Numbered from the stretch's first letter, positions 24,454 to 33,295 are shown. The stretch: DNA of 64,000 bases from Pleomorphomonas oryzae DSM 16300 (GCF_000422965.1 NZ_KE383965.1:48126-112125); one strand, 5' to 3'. The notes: generated by a model not told the origin, from the letters alone. Numbers and translations: made by a program.

Positions 24454-25422
24454 TCACGGTCGCAGTAACGTGCTCCCCGCCGTCTTGCCGCCTTCGAGAT
24501 CGGTGTGGGCGGTGGCGGCGTCTTTCAGGGCGTAGGTTTGGCCGATGGTGGCGGTGATGCCGCTTGTCATGGCGTCCAGTACCGCGCGGCCTGCCGATCG
24601 ATAGATGTCCGCCTCCGCCGAATAGGCCATGACGCTGGGGCGGGCGAGGGCGATGGAGCGGTTGCCGCCGAGAGCGGTAACGTCGATGAGGGGGATGGGG
24701 CCAGCCGCCTGGCCGATGCTGGCCACCGTGCCGAATTTGCGCAGCACCGTGAAGGTCCGCTCCAGCACGCTGCCGCCGAGGCCGTCGATGGCGAAGTCGA
24801 CGCCCTTGCCGCCGGTGAGATCGGCGATGAAGGCGGGAAAGTCGCTGCCGCGCCCGGCGATGACGTGGTCGGCGCCGGCGGTCCGCGCCAGCTCGGCCTT
24901 GGCTTCACTGCCCACCGTGCCGAACACCTCGGCGCCGAGAAGCTTGGCCCAGCGCGTCAGGATCAACCCGAGACCGCCGGCGGCGGCATGGACGAGGATG
25001 CGCGTGCCAGCCGTCACCGGGAAGACGCGGGTCAAGAGCATGTGCGCCGTCATCGCCTTGAAGAAGGTGGCGGCCGCGACGTCATCGGACAGGCCGGCCG
25101 GCAACAGGTGCAACCGCTCGGCCTTGAGTATCCGCCTCTCCGCGTAGGCGCCGACCGGCGGACCGCCGTAGACCACGCGGTCGCCCGGCGAGACGGTGCT
25201 GACGCCTTTCCCCACCGCTTCGACGACGCCAACCGCCTCGACGCCGGGAACGCCGCCGGGCAGGGGGTAGAGGCCGGAGCGCTGATAGATGTCGATGAAA
25301 TTGACGCCGATGGCGGTCTGCCGCAGCAGAACCTCATCCGGGCCGGGCGACGGCAGCGCGACCGTTTCCTCTCTCAGGCACTCGGGACCGCCCGGTTGGC
25401 GCACGACGACATGCATGGTCAT
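24454..25422 (-). CDS. Quinone oxidoreductase (zinc-independent MDR family)
   Basis: 322 residues from ATG 25422 (AGGAG upstream). The medium-chain reductase layout is clear: GROES-like N-terminus (IGVNFIDIYQRSGLYPLPGGVPGVEAVGVV), then a Rossmann half with ILVHAAAGGLGLILTRWAKLLGA. The AAGGLG motif and lack of zinc-ligand cysteines place it with NADPH:quinone reductases (Qor). It would reduce quinones or enones in the cytoplasm. It is divergent from a LysR regulator with a palindrome between them. Confidence 0.88.
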   Translation of the reverse strand: MTMHVVVRQPGGPECLREETVALPSPGPDEVLLRQTAIGVNFIDIYQRSGLYPLPGGVPGVEAVGVVEAVGKGVSTVSPGDRVVYGGPPVGAYAERRILKAERLHLLPAGLSDDVAAATFFKAMTAHMLLTRVFPVTAGTRILVHAAAGGLGLILTRWAKLLGAEVFGTVGSEAKAELARTAGADHVIAGRGSDFPAFIADLTGGKGVDFAIDGLGGSVLERTFTVLRKFGTVASIGQAAGPIPLIDVTALGGNRSIALARPSVMAYSAEADIYRSAGRAVLDAMTSGITATIGQTYALKDAATAHTDLEGGKTAGSTLLRP

Positions 25423-25488
25423 GGTGGGAAGCTCCTTTGGTTTTCGGGAGCAGGTTGGCATGACTTGGCTTGGTCATTAATTCCCTAT

Positions 25489-25503
25489 ATTCGATCATCG
25501 AAT
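25489..25503. promoter_or_regulatory. LysR-type operator palindrome
   Basis: ATTCGAT-C-ATCGAAT is a perfect 15-base palindrome with the T-N11-A form of LysR boxes. It lies 14 bases before the regulator ATG and 66 bases before the reductase start. TTCCC and GGGAA flank it. Confidence 0.65.
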
Positions 25504-25517
25504 GGGAAAAAATTGAC

Positions 25518-26363
25518 ATGTACGACTGGGAGAACCTGCGCTTTCTGGCCGTTCTGGCGCGCGAGAGAAGTTTCTCGGCGGCGGCGCGCAAGCTGGGTGT
25601 CGAGCATGCGACGGTCAGTCGACGCCTCACGGCGCTGGAGGCCGAATGCGGCCTGCGTCTCCTCGATCGGCGCGGCAAGAAGGTGACGCTGACCGCCGAT
25701 GGCGAGCGCATGGCCGCCGTGGCGCTACGCATGGAAGAGGAGGCCCTCGGCGCCGCGCGCCTCGCCTCGGCGTCGCACATCGGCCTCTCCGGCAGCGTCA
25801 CCGTCAGCGCGCCGCCTGCCTTGACGGCCGCGCGGCTGATCGGCCCGTTGGTGCGGCTCCGGCAGCAGCACCCCGACCTGACGATCCACGTGGTGGGCGA
25901 GACGCGGGCCGCCTCGCTGGATCGGCGCGAGGCCGATGTCGCTGTGCGGCTTAGCCGCCCCGACAAGGGCGATCTGACCATCAGCCGCATCGGGGAAGTG
26001 ACCTTCCATTTCTATGCGACGGAGCGCTATCTCAAGGCGACCTCGCCGGAGACTTGGCAGTTCATCGCCTACGGCAGCGGCTCGATGGACGACACGCCGC
26101 AATCGAGGCGCCTCAAGGAATTCGCCGCCGGCCGCCCCGTCGGCTTCTTCGCCAGTTCGCTCGAGCTTCATATGGTGGTGGCCATCGAGAACGGCGGCGT
26201 CGCCATTCTCCCCGACTTCATCGCCGAGACGGAGCCCCGCCTGGTCGCCATCGATGAGGGTCGAGAACCGCTCCGGCGCGACATATGGCTGGTCACCCAT
26301 CGCGACCTCAGCCACGCGCCGGCCGTGCGGGCGGTGATGGAGGCGCTGAAGGCGGCGGTGTGA
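25518..26363 (+). CDS. LysR-family transcriptional regulator
   Basis: 281 residues from ATG 25518, giving the standard LysR start MYDWENLRFLAVLARERSFSAAARKLGVEHATVSRRL. The effector domain runs from about residue 90 (SGSVTVSAPPALTAARLIGPLVRLRQQHPDL) and shows EADVAVRLSRPDKGDL. The DWENLRFL start is typical of a group that controls adjacent reductases or glutathione-linked genes. It probably acts on the divergent quinone reductase. No co-inducer can be read from the sequence. Confidence 0.87.
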   Translation: MYDWENLRFLAVLARERSFSAAARKLGVEHATVSRRLTALEAECGLRLLDRRGKKVTLTADGERMAAVALRMEEEALGAARLASASHIGLSGSVTVSAPPALTAARLIGPLVRLRQQHPDLTIHVVGETRAASLDRREADVAVRLSRPDKGDLTISRIGEVTFHFYATERYLKATSPETWQFIAYGSGSMDDTPQSRRLKEFAAGRPVGFFASSLELHMVVAIENGGVAILPDFIAETEPRLVAIDEGREPLRRDIWLVTHRDLSHAPAVRAVMEALKAAV

Positions 26364-26428
26364 GGTGTCGCCGAGCCAACGGTCAACGGGGATGGCGTCA
26401 AGGACGGCGCGAGGAATCAGTGCCGAAA

Positions 26429-26485
26429 GGCGCCTGATATCTGCCACTCTCCCTCTCCCAAAGGCGACGGAGCCGATATAGGATG
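26429..26485. repeat. Family A repeat remnant
   Basis: Short pieces GGCGCCTGATATCTGCC and GGAGCCGATATAGG are terminal boxes of the repeat with the arms lost. It lies in the 195-base gap between LysR and GNAT genes, which otherwise appears empty. Confidence 0.5.
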
Positions 26486-26558
26486 CCATTCACGGCCATT
26501 GCCGTCCTGTCTGGCGCTGCCGATAGCGGCTGCCGACCCGCCCCCACGGAGGCCTTGA

Positions 26559-27077
26559 ATGGAATTGCGCTATGGCGTGGCGGGTGCCGCCGACGCGGCC
26601 AATCTGGCGGCGCTGTCCATCGAGGTCTGGCTGCATACCTATGCGCGGGACGGTATCCGGCAGGCTTTCTCGGACTATGTGCTGAGCGAGTTCACAGCTG
26701 CCAAGTTCGAGGCTCATCTATCCAGCCCCAGCCAGACTTTCGTGAAGTGCGAGCGAGGCGAGCACCTGCTCGGCTATCTCCGGATGAACTTTGCTGCCGT
26801 CTGCCCGACGGTTCCCGAGCTGACCACCGAGATCGCGACGCTTTACGTTCGGGCCCGCCACGCGCGGCAGGGCATCGGCACGGCCCTTCTGGCCCATGCA
26901 TCGGACATCTGCCGGCGTCGCGGCGTCATGGGCGTCTGGCTCATGGTCAACCACGAGAACGCGCCGGCCATCCGTTTCTACGAGGCGCAGCAGTTCCAAC
27001 GGAACGGCTCACGCACTTTCGAGCTGGGGGCGGAGCGGCACGAGAACTTCATTCTCTGGCGCGGGCTCACGCCTTGA
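26559..27077 (+). CDS. GNAT-family N-acetyltransferase
   Basis: 172 residues. The acetyl-CoA site is in IATLYVRARHARQGIGTALLAHA, with the Q/RxxGxG/A loop at RQGIGT. MVNHENAPAIRFYEAQQF is the conserved C-terminal strand-helix that holds the substrate pocket. The N-terminal WLHTYARDGIRQAFSDYVL resembles the acceptor-binding helices of small-molecule acetyltransferases. The acceptor is unknown. It stands alone, with no co-oriented neighbour within 100 bases. Confidence 0.83.
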   Translation: MELRYGVAGAADAANLAALSIEVWLHTYARDGIRQAFSDYVLSEFTAAKFEAHLSSPSQTFVKCERGEHLLGYLRMNFAAVCPTVPELTTEIATLYVRARHARQGIGTALLAHASDICRRRGVMGVWLMVNHENAPAIRFYEAQQFQRNGSRTFELGAERHENFILWRGLTP

Positions 27078-27195
27078 TGGTGCGGCACCGCTGACGCGCG
27101 AAGCTGTAGCTCGCCGTCCACCTCGACGGGCACGGTCGCGTGGTCGGTGTTCGAGGCGCTGAATGCGGCGAGGCGAGGATCTGAGAGAGGACCCT

Positions 27196-27573
27196 TCATG
27201 GGGCCGTGGTTCGCAATTCCAGAGTCGCCGTACCTTTGATGAGCTTGGCAATGGTTTCCCGCCACTCCGCATCAGTCATCGACAGCATTATCGGAAGCTC
27301 ACGTCCGTGTATGGGTTCGCGAATTATGCTCGATACCATAAGTGTACCGGCAACAAGAATGTCAACTTTCTTGCCGACGTAGCGTTCGGTAAAACTATAA
27401 AGGTCACGACTGCTTTGGCTGGTGATGGACACATAAAAGTGGCCACCTTGGTTCCCTGTGATGTCGGTTATTGAACCGCTTTCAACCTGGAGCTTGAGGG
27501 ATTCTGCCATTGCCGGCGACGCCAACAATATCGCAGTCCAGAAGGCTGCCTGTATGCAACGCATCATTACCAT
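27196..27573 (-). CDS. Exported stand-alone SecD P1-head-like domain protein
   Basis: 125 residues. A signal peptide (MRCIQAAFWTAILLASPAMAES) is followed by a single compact domain that resembles the P1 head subdomain of SecD: FYVSITSQSSRDLYSFTERYVGKKVDILVAGTLMVSSIIREPI, then LPIMLSMTDAEWRETIAKLIKG. In SecD this region binds emerging substrate in the periplasm. No transmembrane SecD body is present. It may be a free periplasmic protein of unknown role. GGGGAG precedes the start by about 9 bases. Confidence 0.6.
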   Translation of the reverse strand: MVMMRCIQAAFWTAILLASPAMAESLKLQVESGSITDITGNQGGHFYVSITSQSSRDLYSFTERYVGKKVDILVAGTLMVSSIIREPIHGRELPIMLSMTDAEWRETIAKLIKGTATLELRTTAP

Positions 27574-27697
27574 TCGGAGGAGCTCCCCTTGCTCGTAAGT
27601 TGTCTCTGCCTCGAGGACAACATATAAGCGAAAGCAAGCAGGGTATGCACGCTCTATGCGATCTCTTGGGAAAGAGACCCTTTCGGTTGCTCTGGAG

Positions 27698-27772
27698 AGG
27701 CTGATCTTCCGGTGGGACAGTGGGCGCGGCGAAGCCTCGGATCTCTATCTCGACGACCACAGCTATCGGTGA
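27698..27772 (+). pseudogene. HigB toxin remnant (C-terminal stub)
   Basis: In the frame ending at the TGA 27770-27772, 24 codons read RLIFRWDSGRGEASDLYLDD and HSYR. This resembles the last strands of HigB/RelE toxins (NWRLxFRW ... DYH-like end) and sits 8 bases before the intact antitoxin gene, where the toxin of a HigBA operon should end. The upstream part of the toxin is missing and the preceding reading is not toxin-like. The toxin is therefore truncated by at least two thirds. Confidence 0.55.
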
Positions 27773-27780
27773 GGTGACCC

Positions 27781-28089
27781 ATGCTGATGACCAAGCGCAA
27801 GCCGGTGACCGTCGGCGAGATCCTGATGGAAGAGTTCATGCAGCCGCTCGGCCTGACCCAGGCGGCGCTGGCCGAGGCAATGGGCGTTCAGCGCAAGCAT
27901 GTCAACGAGCTCTGCAACAACCGCCGCACCGTGACGGCGGCGACCGCACTCATCCTGGCGCGGGTGTTCGGCAACAGCCCCGATTTCTGGCTGAACATCC
28001 AGCGCCGCAGCGACCTGTGGGAGGCCATGAACAGCCCCAAGGAACTGGCACGGATCGAGCGGGCGAAGCCGCTGCCGACGGCGGCATAG
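27781..28089 (+). CDS. higA: HigA-family antitoxin, solo
   Basis: 102 residues, full-length HigA: PVTVGEILMEEFMQPLGLTQAALAEAMGVQRKHVNELCNNRRTVTAATALILARVFGNSPDFWLNIQ. The helix-turn-helix is at about residues 25-55 and the C-terminal helix packs in the dimer. It is preceded by GAGGTGA and by a toxin stub that appears non-functional. A retained antitoxin without its toxin may act as an anti-addiction gene against plasmid or phage HigB, or as an ordinary repressor. Confidence 0.85.
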   Translation: MLMTKRKPVTVGEILMEEFMQPLGLTQAALAEAMGVQRKHVNELCNNRRTVTAATALILARVFGNSPDFWLNIQRRSDLWEAMNSPKELARIERAKPLPTAA

Positions 28090-28119
28090 ACGGCGAAGCT
28101 ATGGCTCCGCCTTCCCATG

Positions 28120-28779
28120 TCACGCCAGCGCCACCCAGCCGCGCAGCGAGAAGCCGGCGTAGAAGAGGGCGATGCTGGAGAAGCCGGCCTCGCGGAGGAG
28201 GGCTTCGTCGTCCGCTGTCGTCAGCACCGGCAGGTGCGTCGCCATGGTGGCGGCTTCCGTCTCGGCGGTGGACTTGCCGGCGAAGGCGAGGGAGCGGGTG
28301 AGCCAGCGGTGGAGGTCGGCGCCGTCCGGCGCGCTGTGGTGGGCCACCACCAGCGCCGCGCCGGGTTTGAGGCGGCGGTGGATCTCTCGGAGCGTGGAGA
28401 GCCGCTCGTCGCGCTTCAGGAAGTGCAGCGTCAGCAGGCAGGTGGCGCCGTCGTAAGGGCCGGAGGGGGCGGCATCGACGATGCCTTGATGGAGGTCGGC
28501 GCGCGCCGTGAGCGGACCCAGGATGCGGCGGGCGAGATCGAGCATTTCGGCGGAGGGATCGACGCCGGTGAAGCGCCAGCCGGGCTCAGCCTCGGCGAAG
28601 GCCTTGAGCTCCAGGCCGCCGCCGGCGCCGACCACCAGGATCTCGGCAGCTGCGGGCGCGTGCTCGGCCAGGAGGATCGCCGTCATGCGATGGAGGTCGG
28701 CGTAGCCGGGCACCATTTTCCGCGCGGTGTCGGCATAGCTGGCGACGAAGGTGGGATCGTTGAAAGGTTGCATGATCAT
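28120..28779 (-). CDS. Class I SAM-dependent methyltransferase
   Basis: 219 residues starting at ATG 28779, which overlaps the stop of the reductase gene (ATGA). The SAM pocket is AAEILVVGAGGGLELKAFA (motif I), with the acidic FTGVDPSAEML (motif II) and YDGATCLLTLHFLKRDERL (motif IV region). It is the third gene of the Rrf2-reductase-methyltransferase operon. The substrate is unknown; some relatives near Rrf2 regulators are annotated for metalloid or thiol methylation, which is only a hint. Confidence 0.82.
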   Translation of the reverse strand: MIMQPFNDPTFVASYADTARKMVPGYADLHRMTAILLAEHAPAAAEILVVGAGGGLELKAFAEAEPGWRFTGVDPSAEMLDLARRILGPLTARADLHQGIVDAAPSGPYDGATCLLTLHFLKRDERLSTLREIHRRLKPGAALVVAHHSAPDGADLHRWLTRSLAFAGKSTAETEAATMATHLPVLTTADDEALLREAGFSSIALFYAGFSLRGWVALA

Positions 28780-29669
28780 CCAAACACGAGGGTGCGGTGG
28801 GCGGAGGTGCCGGCCATCACGCCGTCGGCGACGGCGAAGCTGACGCTGTGCGGGGCGTGGGCGATGTCGCCGGCGGCATAGAGACCGGGCACGGTGGTCT
28901 TTTTCTCGGCGTTGGTTTTGAGGATCGGGCCGAGCGGGCCGTCCTCGATCAGCGCGCCGAGGTCGGCGGCGATGGGGCTCGACAGGGTGGATTTCGGCGC
29001 CACGTAGAGCGCGTCCAGCGGGCTCTCCCGGCCGTCGTCCAGTTCGATGGCCTGGAGCAAGGTGCCCTCGCCGATCAGGGCCTTTATCCTGGCCGGTTCC
29101 ACCCGGACGCCGCGCGCGGCGAGGGTGGCGGCGCTGTCCGGGGCGAGATCGGCGCCGTTGAGGTAGAGCGTGGTCGGCCCCCATTCGGCGACGAGGCTGG
29201 CCTGATGGACGGACATCGGCGTCCGCCAGAGCACGCCGAGCCGGCGGTCGCTATACTCGTAGCCATGGCAATAGGGGCAGTGCAGCACCGACTTGCCCCA
29301 GCGCTCGGCAAGGCCGGGGATGGGATCGAGGCTGTCGCGGAGGCCGAAGGCGAGGATGGCGAGGCGGGAGGTGAGCGTCTCGCCGCTTGCCAGCGTGAAG
29401 GCAAAACCGCCGTCCTCGGCCCTGGCGGCGACGGCTTCGCCGTTGATCAGCCGCACGGTGGGATAGGCGGCAAGCTGCTCACGCGCCCTGGCGAGAATGT
29501 CGGCGGGGTTGCTGCCGTCGAAGCCGAGGAAGCCGTGCGACGCCGCGGCGAAGCGGTTGCGCGGCTCGCCCTTGTCGATGATGAGAACGCTGCGGCGGGC
29601 GCGGCCGAGGTAGGTGGCGGCGGCGAGGCCGGCGAAGGCGCCGCCGACGATGACGACATCAGTGGGCAT
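28776..29669 (-). CDS. FAD-dependent thioredoxin-reductase-like oxidoreductase
   Basis: 297 residues from ATG 29669 (GGAG upstream; the start overlaps the Rrf2 gene by 11 bases). The FAD motif [25 protein letters not shown] is N-terminal, the redox-active CPYCHGYE is at about residue 130, and the second FAD motif ([24 protein letters not shown]) is at the end. The middle NAD(P)H site ([17 protein letters not shown]) lacks the usual GxGxxG/A, so the electron donor is uncertain. It is a cytoplasmic disulfide or flavin-linked reductase, regulated with Rrf2. Confidence 0.87.
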   Translation of the reverse strand: MPTDVVIVGGAFAGLAAATYLGRARRSVLIIDKGEPRNRFAAASHGFLGFDGSNPADILARAREQLAAYPTVRLINGEAVAARAEDGGFAFTLASGETLTSRLAILAFGLRDSLDPIPGLAERWGKSVLHCPYCHGYEYSDRRLGVLWRTPMSVHQASLVAEWGPTTLYLNGADLAPDSAATLAARGVRVEPARIKALIGEGTLLQAIELDDGRESPLDALYVAPKSTLSSPIAADLGALIEDGPLGPILKTNAEKKTTVPGLYAAGDIAHAPHSVSFAVADGVMAGTSAHRTLVFG

Positions 29670-30123
29670 GGCTGTGCTCCAGATCGGGAGAGCCACCGCG
29701 CGCCAGGTAGCGGCGGTGGAAGTCGGCGCTCAGCGCGGCGAGGGTCACTTCGCCGAACCGGCGGAGGAGGAGGGCTTCGGCCTCGGCAAACGCATCGCCC
29801 AGGGCGGCGTTGACCGCCTGCTCGACCAGGCAGCCGGGCATCTCGGTGCGGTTGCCCATGGCGAGAAGGTCCGGCTCGCCGAGCGCATCGTAGATGTCGC
29901 GCAGTGTCAGCGTGGCGAGGTCGGCGGCGATGGTCCAGCCGCCGCCGTGGCCCTTCTCGGAGCGGACGTAGCCCTTGTCGCGCAGGCCGGCCATGATCCG
30001 CCTGACAACCACGGGGTTGGTGTGCATGGCGGCGGCCAACGCTTCCGAGGTGATCGGATCGGGCGTTTCCGCCATGTGAAGGAGGACGTGCAGCACGCCC
30101 GACAATCGGCTGTCTTTTCTCAT
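29659..30123 (-). CDS. Rrf2-family transcriptional regulator
   Basis: 154 residues: [63 protein letters not shown] is the Rrf2 winged helix with its wing. Only one cysteine is present ([11 protein letters not shown]), so an Fe-S cluster like that of IscR or NsrR is unlikely, while a thiol switch is possible. It heads the operon with the reductase and methyltransferase and probably represses it. An imperfect palindrome overlaps its start codon. Confidence 0.88.
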   Translation of the reverse strand: MRKDSRLSGVLHVLLHMAETPDPITSEALAAAMHTNPVVVRRIMAGLRDKGYVRSEKGHGGGWTIAADLATLTLRDIYDALGEPDLLAMGNRTEMPGCLVEQAVNAALGDAFAEAEALLLRRFGEVTLAALSADFHRRYLARGGSPDLEHSHAH

Positions 30124-30136
30124 GTAACTTTATATG
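30121..30136. promoter_or_regulatory. Palindrome at the Rrf2 start
   Basis: CATGTAAC/TTTATATG is an imperfect 16-base inverted repeat (6 of 8 pairs) that includes the Rrf2 start codon. It is a reasonable autoregulatory operator but a weak one on sequence alone. Confidence 0.35.
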
Positions 30137-30257
30137 TTGCGTGAAAGGGCGAATGCAAGGGATCGGATTCAACTTTCGAATGGTTGAAAACCACAACGTT
30201 AAATAGACGCCTTCCGATTTTGGCTTTAGGTTCCTGCCATTCGAACTGGGGGATACC

Positions 30258-30749
30258 TTGAATAAGCTAACGATTGTCGGCGTGGTGGCCGTTGCCGCCG
30301 CGCTTGGCGCTTGCGCCAAAAGCCCTGAGAGCATTGCGCCATCCTATGTCAGCGAGGTCAGCTATCAGGCCTGGAGCTGCCCGCAGCTCGCAGAGGAGAC
30401 GCTGCGGCTCTCCTCGGCTTACGCCTCGGCTGCCCAGCAGCAGGAGAAGGCCCGCACCAATGACGTGGTCGGCGTGATCCTGATCGGCCTGCCGGTGTCG
30501 AGCCTCAGCGGCGACAACATCGCGCCGGAGATCGGCCGGCTGAAGGGCGAGCAGGAAGCCGTGCGCAAGGCGATGGTCATCAAGAATTGCGCGCCAGCGG
30601 CCGTTCCGCCGCCCGTGACGGCGGCCAAGGCGCCGGTGAAGCCCGCTCCGGCCAAGACGCCGGCCCCCGTGGCGACCGCCCCGGCTGCAGCGCCCGCCAC
30701 ACCGGCGGCCGCAGCCCCGGCGACCACGCAGGCGCCGGTGAAGAAGTAA
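30258..30749 (+). CDS. Lipoprotein with Ala/Pro-rich tail
   Basis: 163 residues with a TTG start and GGGGGA 5 bases upstream. The signal peptide ends in the lipobox LGAC at about residue 19, so it is lipid-anchored, most likely in the outer membrane. The folded part (residues 20-110) has YQAWSCPQLAEETLRLSSAYASAAQQQEKARTNDVVGVI, typical of small alphaproteobacterial metal-binding-type or antigen-type lipoproteins of unknown role. It ends in an extended Pro/Ala tail (APVKPAPAKTPAPVATAP). A strong terminator follows. Confidence 0.78.
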   Translation: MNKLTIVGVVAVAAALGACAKSPESIAPSYVSEVSYQAWSCPQLAEETLRLSSAYASAAQQQEKARTNDVVGVILIGLPVSSLSGDNIAPEIGRLKGEQEAVRKAMVIKNCAPAAVPPPVTAAKAPVKPAPAKTPAPVATAPAAAPATPAAAAPATTQAPVKK

Positions 30750-30770
30750 GCTGCCAGTTGCCAAAACAAG

Positions 30771-30801
30771 CCGCCCGTTGGTCTTCCAGCGGGCGGTTTT
30801 T
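30771..30801 (+). terminator. Rho-independent terminator after the lipoprotein gene
   Basis: CCGCCCG (30771-30777) pairs with CGGGCGG (30790-30796), followed by TTTTT. It is 22 bases after the stop codon. Confidence 0.85.
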
Positions 30802-30827
30802 CATATCAGCAGGGGTTGAAAGGCGCC

Positions 30828-31027
30828 TGATGCGGCCCTTAACGCCCTCTCGTCCTGAGGTCCACCTTGAATTCACGCGTGAAATCAAGCGGCCTGCGCG
30901 AAGGATGACAGTATGATGGCAGGGTTCGCGACCGTCTAGGTGTTTGTTTCCTAAATATAAATCTGTCATCCTTCGCGCAGGCGAAGGACCTCAGGCAGGA
31001 TGGAGCGCGAGGCGGATATAGGGCTCC
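30828..31027. repeat. Family A repeat with nested palindrome in its left arm
   Basis: The right arm is normal (TCATCCTTCGCGCAGGCGAA). In the left arm a 26-base insertion follows GAGGTCC and contains the palindrome at 30866-30889 (CTTGAATTCACG and its reverse complement, with one change). Together with the terminator it accounts for most of the 380-base gap before the SEC-C gene. Confidence 0.83.
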
Positions 31028-31129
31028 CGCACGCGTGGGACGCGACGAGGGAAATTGGAGTTGGCGTCGCTGGTCGCGGCTTCAAATCGAGCTCGCATTC
31101 CTTCGTTCAGCATGGAACGGCCCGCCGAG

Positions 31130-31750
31130 TTAAGTGCCCCTGGCCCCATGGCACTGTTTGAATTTCTTGCCGCTGCCGCAGAAGCAGGGGTCGTTGCGCG
31201 AGGTGTAGCGCATGGAGACTTCGATAGAGAGCTGCACGTGCTTCTGCCCGATGAAAGACAGGGGTTGTCTGAGCGCGGGCGGAACGTGAGCCGCGGCGAC
31301 GCCGGGGATCATGTTCATCAGACGCGTCTTTTCCGCCGCGACCTTGAAGAGCTCGGCAATCAGCGGGTCGTCATTGTGGGCTTTCCGGATGTTGTCGCGG
31401 CGAACGCCCGGGTTGGCCGCGTCGTGGGTTGCGGTTTCATCGGGGAGGAAAAGCCGGTGGCTTTCGCCATCGACGGCCGGCGTGACATCAACCCAGGCGG
31501 CTCCGTTGCCGGGATCATAGACAGCGTGATGCTCGGCCTCGATGTAGGCACCCGGCCAGTCCCTGATGGACCAGCCGGTGCGCATGTCTCCGCCGAACCG
31601 GTCGACCTGCTTCTGAACATTGCCAAAGCTGTCCTTCGGCGTGCAATCTTCCCTGGGGGCGATCTTCACGAACAGAGGGGATGAGGGCGAAATGGCCCGG
31701 CAGAACGCCTGGACATCAGCGTTCTCCGGATTGGCTGTTTTCATCGACAT
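31130..31750 (-). CDS. SEC-C motif protein
   Basis: 206 residues. The C-terminus NDPCFCGSGKKFKQCHG is the SEC-C zinc-binding motif (CxCxSGxxxxxCH), also found at the SecA tail. The preceding 175 residues are not recognised; they contain GNVQKQVDRFGGDMRTGWSIRDWPGAYIEAEHHAVY, which is seen in other stand-alone SEC-C proteins. It is probably a cytoplasmic zinc-dependent ribosome- or chaperone-associated protein; this is inference. No operon partner. Confidence 0.72.
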   Translation of the reverse strand: MSMKTANPENADVQAFCRAISPSSPLFVKIAPREDCTPKDSFGNVQKQVDRFGGDMRTGWSIRDWPGAYIEAEHHAVYDPGNGAAWVDVTPAVDGESHRLFLPDETATHDAANPGVRRDNIRKAHNDDPLIAELFKVAAEKTRLMNMIPGVAAAHVPPALRQPLSFIGQKHVQLSIEVSMRYTSRNDPCFCGSGKKFKQCHGARGT

Positions 31751-31965
31751 GGCTCACCCCGCTTTGGCGAAACTCCGCTCTGTATAGCTGGTTCAGGAGC
31801 GAGAGACGACCTACCACAAGACGGCCCTCGCATAGGAGCACCGCGTCGCCCTTTTTAAACAAGAACGCGATCAACTGTCATTGACCATGAGCAGGATTGG
31901 GCGATGGGTGGCTATTGGGCGCCTTGTCCAATCCGCGAGAGCGGGCTTCGGCCCGCCTAATTTTT

Positions 31966-32128
31966 TCTGGGAGCTTGATATATCCCTTCCCACCTTCTCC
32001 TCCTGAGGTCCTCGCTTTCGCAAGGAGGACAATCTATATATTTGTTTTATATATATAATTCTGTCTTTCTTGCGAAAGCGAGAACCTCGGGCAGAATGAA
32101 GCGGGCGGTTGATATAGGGCGTCCCTCG
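31966..32128. repeat. MITE-like repeat, family A, full copy
   Basis: The left arm CCTCGCTTTCGCAAGG and right arm CTTGCGAAAGCGAGAACC face each other across an AT-rich centre (TATATATTTGTTTTATATAT). The repeat fills most of the gap 31751-32179. The bases 31751-31965 show only a GCGGGCTTCGGCCCGC hairpin with a TTTTTT run near 31940-31970, terminator-like. Confidence 0.85.
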
Positions 32129-32179
32129 ATGCAAGGCGCACCGAGGGACGTTAGGTTGAGCTTGTTGCCTTACCGATCC

Positions 32180-33295
32180 TCAGGCGAGCTCTTTGAGGGC
32201 GGCGGGGTCGAAGCCTTTCAGGCTGTTGGCATCGCCGCGCTGCACCTTCGAGACCCACAGCGGGTCGGAGATCAGGGCGCGTCCCACGGCGATCAGGTCG
32301 AACTCGTCGCGGTCCATGCGCTGCAGCAGATTGTCGAGGCCGACCGCCGAGGAAGCCTCGCCCTGGAAGGCCTTGAGGAATTCGCCGGATAGCCCCACCG
32401 AGCCGACGCTGATGGTGGCGGCGCCAGTCAGCTTCTTGGCCCAGCCGGCGAAGTTGAGGCCGTTTTCGCCATCGACCTCGGGGAACTCGGGCTCCCAGAA
32501 GCGGCGCTGCGAGCAGTGCAGGATGTCGACGCCGGCTTCCACCAGCGGGGCCAGCCAGTCGGTCATCAGCGCCGGCGTCGGGGCGAGGCGGGCCGCGTAA
32601 TCCTGCTGCTTCCACTGGCTGACGCGCAGGACGATCGGATAGTCGGGGCCGACGGCGGCGCGGATGGCGGCGACCACCTCGCCGGCAAAGCGCGAGCGCT
32701 CGCGGATGCTGGCGCCATTATAGCGGTCGGTGCGCTGGTTGGTGCCGGACCAGAAGAACTCGTCGATCAGGTAGCCGTGGGCGCCGTGGATCTCGACCAG
32801 ATCGAAGCCGAGCCGTTTGGCTGCCGCCGCCGCCTTGGCGAAGGCCGCCACGGTGTCGGCGATGTCTTCCTCGGTCATGGCGACACCGCGCGGCGTGCCG
32901 GGCGCCAGCAGGCCGGACGGGCTTTCCACCGGAGCCTCGGGCTGCCATTCGCCGGCGCGCGTCGAGCCGGTGTGCCAGAGCTGCGGGCCCATGCGGCCGC
33001 CGGCGTCATGCACGGCGTCGATCACCTGCTTCCAGCCATTGAGCGCCGCTTCGCCATGGAAGAAGGGGATGCCGGGCAGGTTGCGCGAGGCGGGCCGACC
33101 GACCACCGTGCCCTCCGACAGGATCAGCCCGACACCGCCTTCGGCGCGGCGGCGGTAGTAGGCGGCGTTGGCGGCGCCGGGGATGCCATTGGGCGCCATG
33201 CCACGGGTCATCGGCGCCATGACGATGCGGTTGGGCAGGGTCAAGTTCTTGATGGAAAACGGGCGAAACAGCGTATCGGACGGGGTGGAGGTCAT
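32180..33295 (-). CDS. Old yellow enzyme-type NADH:flavin oxidoreductase
   Basis: 371 residues from ATG 33295 (GGAG upstream). The FMN-binding TIM barrel has the OYE marks: LTLPNRIVMAPMTRGMA, GLILSEGTVV, GPQLWHTGS, VEIHGAHGYLIDEFFWSGTNQRTDRYNG (substrate-binding His pair), and SVGSVGLSGEF plus VGRALISDP at the phosphate end. It reduces activated alkenes such as enones, quinones or nitro compounds. It is divergent from an HxlR regulator with a short shared control region, fitting electrophile-induced expression. Confidence 0.92.
   Translation of the reverse strand: MTSTPSDTLFRPFSIKNLTLPNRIVMAPMTRGMAPNGIPGAANAAYYRRRAEGGVGLILSEGTVVGRPASRNLPGIPFFHGEAALNGWKQVIDAVHDAGGRMGPQLWHTGSTRAGEWQPEAPVESPSGLLAPGTPRGVAMTEEDIADTVAAFAKAAAAAKRLGFDLVEIHGAHGYLIDEFFWSGTNQRTDRYNGASIRERSRFAGEVVAAIRAAVGPDYPIVLRVSQWKQQDYAARLAPTPALMTDWLAPLVEAGVDILHCSQRRFWEPEFPEVDGENGLNFAGWAKKLTGAATISVGSVGLSGEFLKAFQGEASSAVGLDNLLQRMDRDEFDLIAVGRALISDPLWVSKVQRGDANSLKGFDPAALKELA

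Noticed and set aside
26978-27265. Minus-strand frame MKGPLSDPRLAAFSASNTD as a gene
   Set aside because: It runs antisense into the GNAT gene and has no recognisable domain; only its first 40 codons lie in free sequence.
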